From Desulfobacca acetoxidans (lineage in GTDB: Bacteria > Desulfobacterota > Desulfobaccia > Desulfobaccales > 0-14-0-80-60-11): 64,000 bases of DNA. Under the pieces are notes generated by a model. It made no database searches. It was not told the origin of the DNA and was given only the letters and a program-made list of their open reading frames with translations. Each line of letters opens with the position of its first letter. The first letter of the stretch is position 1. Position numbers and translations under genes: made by a program. Location of the stretch: assembly GCA_022736495.1 (NCBI GenBank), contig DZCR01000001.1:1-64000 (forward strand). The letters are read 5' to 3'. Below, one piece after another: positions 61,378 through 64,000 of the stretch.

Positions 61378-61398
61378 CTTACTGCTTACCGCTCACTT
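61378..61398. repeat. Three-unit heptad array
   Basis: CTTACTG, CTTACCG, CTCACTT between the SurA-like gene and asnS; same style as the arrays near trpG. Confidence 0.45.
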
Positions 61399-61400
61399 TT

Positions 61401-62348
61401 CTAAAGCATAACTTTGATATGGGCCTTCTCCCTTAAGGTTTTAACCCATCCGGTGAACTCCTTTTCCATGTCCTGCTGCTGCAACATCCGCCGAATCTCC
61501 GGGGCTACCTCCTCAAAGGGGCGGGCCTCGCCGCTGCGGCGGCCCAAAACCTGTATTAATTGAAAGCCTTGCGGCGTTGCCACCGGCATGACTTCCTTCG
61601 GCTTTAGTTTATCCAGATGTTCGGCCAGCCGGGGATCCAGGTCGCTTTGGGACACAAAGCCCACATCCGAGGGACTGAGGGAGAGCTTGCCCGCCGCCTC
61701 CGAGAAAGGCATGCCCTGCTTGATATCCTTTAAGATGGTTTCAGCTTTTTGCTTGGTTTCCTCTTTTTGGGCATCGGTGGCATCGGGAGGAAAAGGCAGC
61801 CTTAAGGTGAGGATATGCACCTGGGAGCCGCCTTGCTTAAAGCGCTCGTTATACACCCGGCGAACCTCGGCGTCATTGACGGTGATCTTGGACCCCACCG
61901 CCACCGCCAATAACCGGTCCTGGGTTATTTGATCCGCTAGCTGCTGCTTGAATTCCTTTAAAGAGAGACCCTGGTTGCTCAGGGCTTTGGCCAGGACTTC
62001 GTCATTAGGGATATTGTTGCGCTTCTTGAAGTGCTCCAGGGCCTCGTTTATCTCGTTGGGACTCACCACGATACCCCGGCGCTTGGCCTCCGCCTTGGCC
62101 AGCTTACGGTCAATCAACGCCTCCAGCATTTCCCGCTGCATTTTTTTATCCGTGTGTCCGGTGGGCTTAATACCGGACTGCGCTTGTATTGATTTAGCCA
62201 GGTTGTCCAACTCCGACATGGTGATAATATCGTTGTTTACTTCGGCCACAATCCGGTCCACCACTTCAGCCGCTCCCGGTCTTGCCAGGCCTAACTGGAC
62301 CAGGATAACCACGAGAGCAAACACCCAACATCCTGCGATTTTGGTCAT
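61401..62348 (-). CDS. SurA-like periplasmic peptidylprolyl isomerase
   Basis: A 315-aa protein with a signal peptide (cleavage near residue 26, GAAEVVDRIVAEVNNDIITMSEL begins the SurA N domain) and one parvulin rotamase domain (SQVHILTLRLPF ... VGFVSQSDLDPRLAEHLDKL). Assists outer-membrane protein folding. Four bases after mfd; an mfd-surA order is common in delta-proteobacteria. Confidence 0.86.
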   Translation of the reverse strand: MTKIAGCWVFALVVILVQLGLARPGAAEVVDRIVAEVNNDIITMSELDNLAKSIQAQSGIKPTGHTDKKMQREMLEALIDRKLAKAEAKRRGIVVSPNEINEALEHFKKRNNIPNDEVLAKALSNQGLSLKEFKQQLADQITQDRLLAVAVGSKITVNDAEVRRVYNERFKQGGSQVHILTLRLPFPPDATDAQKEETKQKAETILKDIKQGMPFSEAAGKLSLSPSDVGFVSQSDLDPRLAEHLDKLKPKEVMPVATPQGFQLIQVLGRRSGEARPFEEVAPEIRRMLQQQDMEKEFTGWVKTLREKAHIKVML

Positions 62349-62352
62349 CGGT

Positions 62353-64000
62353 TTAATCCTCTATTTCAGGCTTAACAAAAGACTGCGCTTCTTTCAAGCA
62401 ATTTTGCAATCGCTCAATCAGGGAGCCGCTTTGCGGCAGATGGATCCGCAAGGTTTGCTCCGGTGAGAGGCGATAGGTGCGCGGCTTTTTTTTAAGCATA
62501 TCCAACAAACGCGGCAAATCCAGTCGGTCCGGATAAGCAAACTGCAACACCGCACAACTGTCCTGCATATCCAGGCGCTTGACCCCCAACTGCCGCAACT
62601 GGTGTTTGGCCCGGACCACCTCCAGGAGATTGCGCCCCTCTGTGGGCAGCGGGCCAAAGCGGTCGAGAAATTCCTCTTCCAATTCGCTCACCATGGCCGG
62701 GGTTAGGCGGCCGGAGAGACGCCGATAGAGCGCCAGGCGCTGCTGCACATCGGGAACATAATCTTCGGGCAGATACGCGGCCAGGGGGAGATGGATTTCC
62801 GGGTCCGGCGTCTCATCGATGGGCGCCTCTCCTTTAAATTCTCGAATGGCGCTCTCCAGCAGTTGCAGATAAAGCTCGTAGCCTACTTCCGCCACCTGGC
62901 CCGACTGGGCCTGCCCCAAGAGGTTGCCGGCCCCTCTGATCTGCAGGTCGTGCATGGCAATTTTGAACCCGGAGCCCAGTTCGGTGAACTCCATTAAGGC
63001 CTTGAGACGCTTTTGGGCCTCGCTGGACAGCGCGGCTTCATCCGGCACCAGCAGGTAGGCATAGGCCTGGGCCTGGCTGCGCCCCACCCGGCCCCGCAAC
63101 TGATAGAGCTGGGCCAACCCCAGGGTATGGGCCCGATTGATAATGATGGTGTTGGCCGCGGGGATGTCCAGTCCGGCTTCGATGATGGCCGTGCACACCA
63201 GGACATCCACCTCCCGGTGCCAGAAGCGCACCATCACCTGCTCCAGTTCCTTTTCCGGCATCTGGCCATGGGCCATGGCTACCCGTGCTTCCGGCGCCAT
63301 TTCCTTAATGTGCCGGGCCCAAACGCCCAGGCTGCGCACCCGGTTATGCACGAAAAAAACCTGACCGCCCCGGACCAGCTCCCGGCGGATGGCGGACTGG
63401 AGCACCCCAGGTTCCGGCCGGCAGACATAAGTCCGAATGGCGCGCCGGTTCTCCGGCGGGGTATTGATCAGGCTCAACTCCCTGAGACCCGTGAGAGATA
63501 ACTGCAAAGTGCGGGGGATGGGGGTGGCGGTGAGGGTAAGGACATCCACGGTGCGCCGCCATTCCTTCAGCCGCTCTTTCTGGCGCACCCCGAACCGCTG
63601 CTCTTCATCGATGATGGCCAGCCCCAAATCCCGGAACGCCACGTCCTTGGACAGCAGGCGATGGGTGCCGATAAGGATGTCCACTTTGCCTTGGGCCACC
63701 TCCGCCAGAATACTTTTTTGTTCCTTGGGTGTTTTGAACCGGCTGAGCACCCGCACCTCTAAAGGGGAATGGGCCAGGCGGCGCCGGAACGTGTCAAAAT
63801 GTTGCTCCGCCAACACCGTGGTGGGCACCAGAACCGCCACCTGCTTGCCGTCCATGGCGGCCTTAAACGCTGCTCGCACCGCCACCTCGGTTTTGCCGTA
63901 GCCGACGTCGCCGCAAATCAGGCGGTCCATGGGCTTCTCCGAGACCATGTCCCCCAGCGTGTCGGCGATGGCCTGCAACTGGTCGGGGGTCTCCTCGTAT
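62353..64000 (-). CDS. mfd: Transcription-repair coupling factor, N-terminus beyond window
   Basis: The 549 visible codons cover the translocase and C-terminal part. The frame runs off the right edge (YEETPDQLQAIADTLGDM at the edge). Walker A GDVGYGKTEVAVRAAF, Walker B IIDEEQRFG, helicase motif III TLTATPIPRTLQLSL, and the TRCF C-terminal domain with AYLPEDYVPDVQQRLALYRRL. It removes RNA polymerase stalled at lesions and recruits UvrA. Confidence 0.96.
   Translation of the reverse strand, partial: YEETPDQLQAIADTLGDMVSEKPMDRLICGDVGYGKTEVAVRAAFKAAMDGKQVAVLVPTTVLAEQHFDTFRRRLAHSPLEVRVLSRFKTPKEQKSILAEVAQGKVDILIGTHRLLSKDVAFRDLGLAIIDEEQRFGVRQKERLKEWRRTVDVLTLTATPIPRTLQLSLTGLRELSLINTPPENRRAIRTYVCRPEPGVLQSAIRRELVRGGQVFFVHNRVRSLGVWARHIKEMAPEARVAMAHGQMPEKELEQVMVRFWHREVDVLVCTAIIEAGLDIPAANTIIINRAHTLGLAQLYQLRGRVGRSQAQAYAYLLVPDEAALSSEAQKRLKALMEFTELGSGFKIAMHDLQIRGAGNLLGQAQSGQVAEVGYELYLQLLESAIREFKGEAPIDETPDPEIHLPLAAYLPEDYVPDVQQRLALYRRLSGRLTPAMVSELEEEFLDRFGPLPTEGRNLLEVVRAKHQLRQLGVKRLDMQDSCAVLQFAYPDRLDLPRLLDMLKKKPRTYRLSPEQTLRIHLPQSGSLIERLQNCLKEAQSFVKPEIED

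Overview
The window is a 64 kb stretch of a GC-rich anaerobe's chromosome. The gene content points to a sulfate-reducer-like lineage of the former Deltaproteobacteria (Desulfobacterota), possibly near Desulfobacca or Syntrophobacter. Supporting features are ferredoxin-fused EtfA with EtfB and an acyl-CoA dehydrogenase, a four-subunit 2-oxoacid:ferredoxin oxidoreductase, an SQR-like flavoprotein paired with DUF1641, a NIL-domain ferredoxin, a PurS-PurL fusion, and a def-fmt-DUF116-rsmB neighbourhood. This taxonomic call is inference; no rRNA is present.

Layout. 1-3.2 kb: one end of an integrated element abutting the 3' end of a tRNA-Ser(UGA) gene. It holds a primase-polymerase/helicase fusion cut by the window edge, an excisionase-like protein, a Cro/CI-type repressor-like protein, a MerR-like protein and two related 18-bp operators. 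3.4-9.4 kb: paaK, a small anchored protein, DUF1641 plus an SQR-like flavoprotein, a TPR lipoprotein, a zinc ribbon and mutM. 9.7-14.8 kb: ribD, a CMD protein, nrdR, glyA, rpiB, acpP and fabG. 14.9-19.9 kb: etfA, a membrane methyltransferase, etfB, acyl-CoA dehydrogenase, rpmF and DUF177. 20-24 kb: feoB, an SGNH hydrolase and a GNAT acetyltransferase.

24-36.4 kb: a long minus-strand run. It starts at a trp leader peptide and attenuator and carries trpE, trpG, a Ca2+/cation antiporter, korDABC, trpD, trpC, an AT-rich SpoT-like HD gene, trpF, trpB and trpA. 36.4-47 kb: a hicBA pair divergent from the trp promoter, then DUF429, an inositol-phosphatase-family gene, a PPC protein, rhomboid, miaB, DUF151, PHP, comF, rfaE2, gpmA, an MFS protein and the NIL ferredoxin.

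47.2-47.9 kb: a MerB-like (alkylmercury-lyase-family) gene whose reading frame is interrupted by exactly two UGA codons. Both fall where MerB has its catalytic cysteines (Cys96 and Cys159), and each is followed at 18-19 nt by a SECIS-like hairpin. I read it as a double-selenocysteine enzyme; it is the most interesting item in the window. 48-64 kb: purSL, rsmB, a K+ channel, DUF116, fmt, def, a Spy/ZraP-like protein, an adenylate/guanylate cyclase with a coupled 53-aa gene, asnS, a SurA-like PPIase and the C-terminal part of mfd.

The spacers carry two kinds of dispersed repeats: GC-rich palindromes (TGTAGGGCGGGC...GCCCGCC and GGCACAGGCG...CGCCTGTGCC types) and short heptanucleotide tandem arrays. 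Most genes look like ordinary housekeeping genes. Regions that look acquired are 1-3.1 kb, the AT-rich HD gene near 27 kb and the hicBA-DUF429 block near 36.4-37.6 kb.
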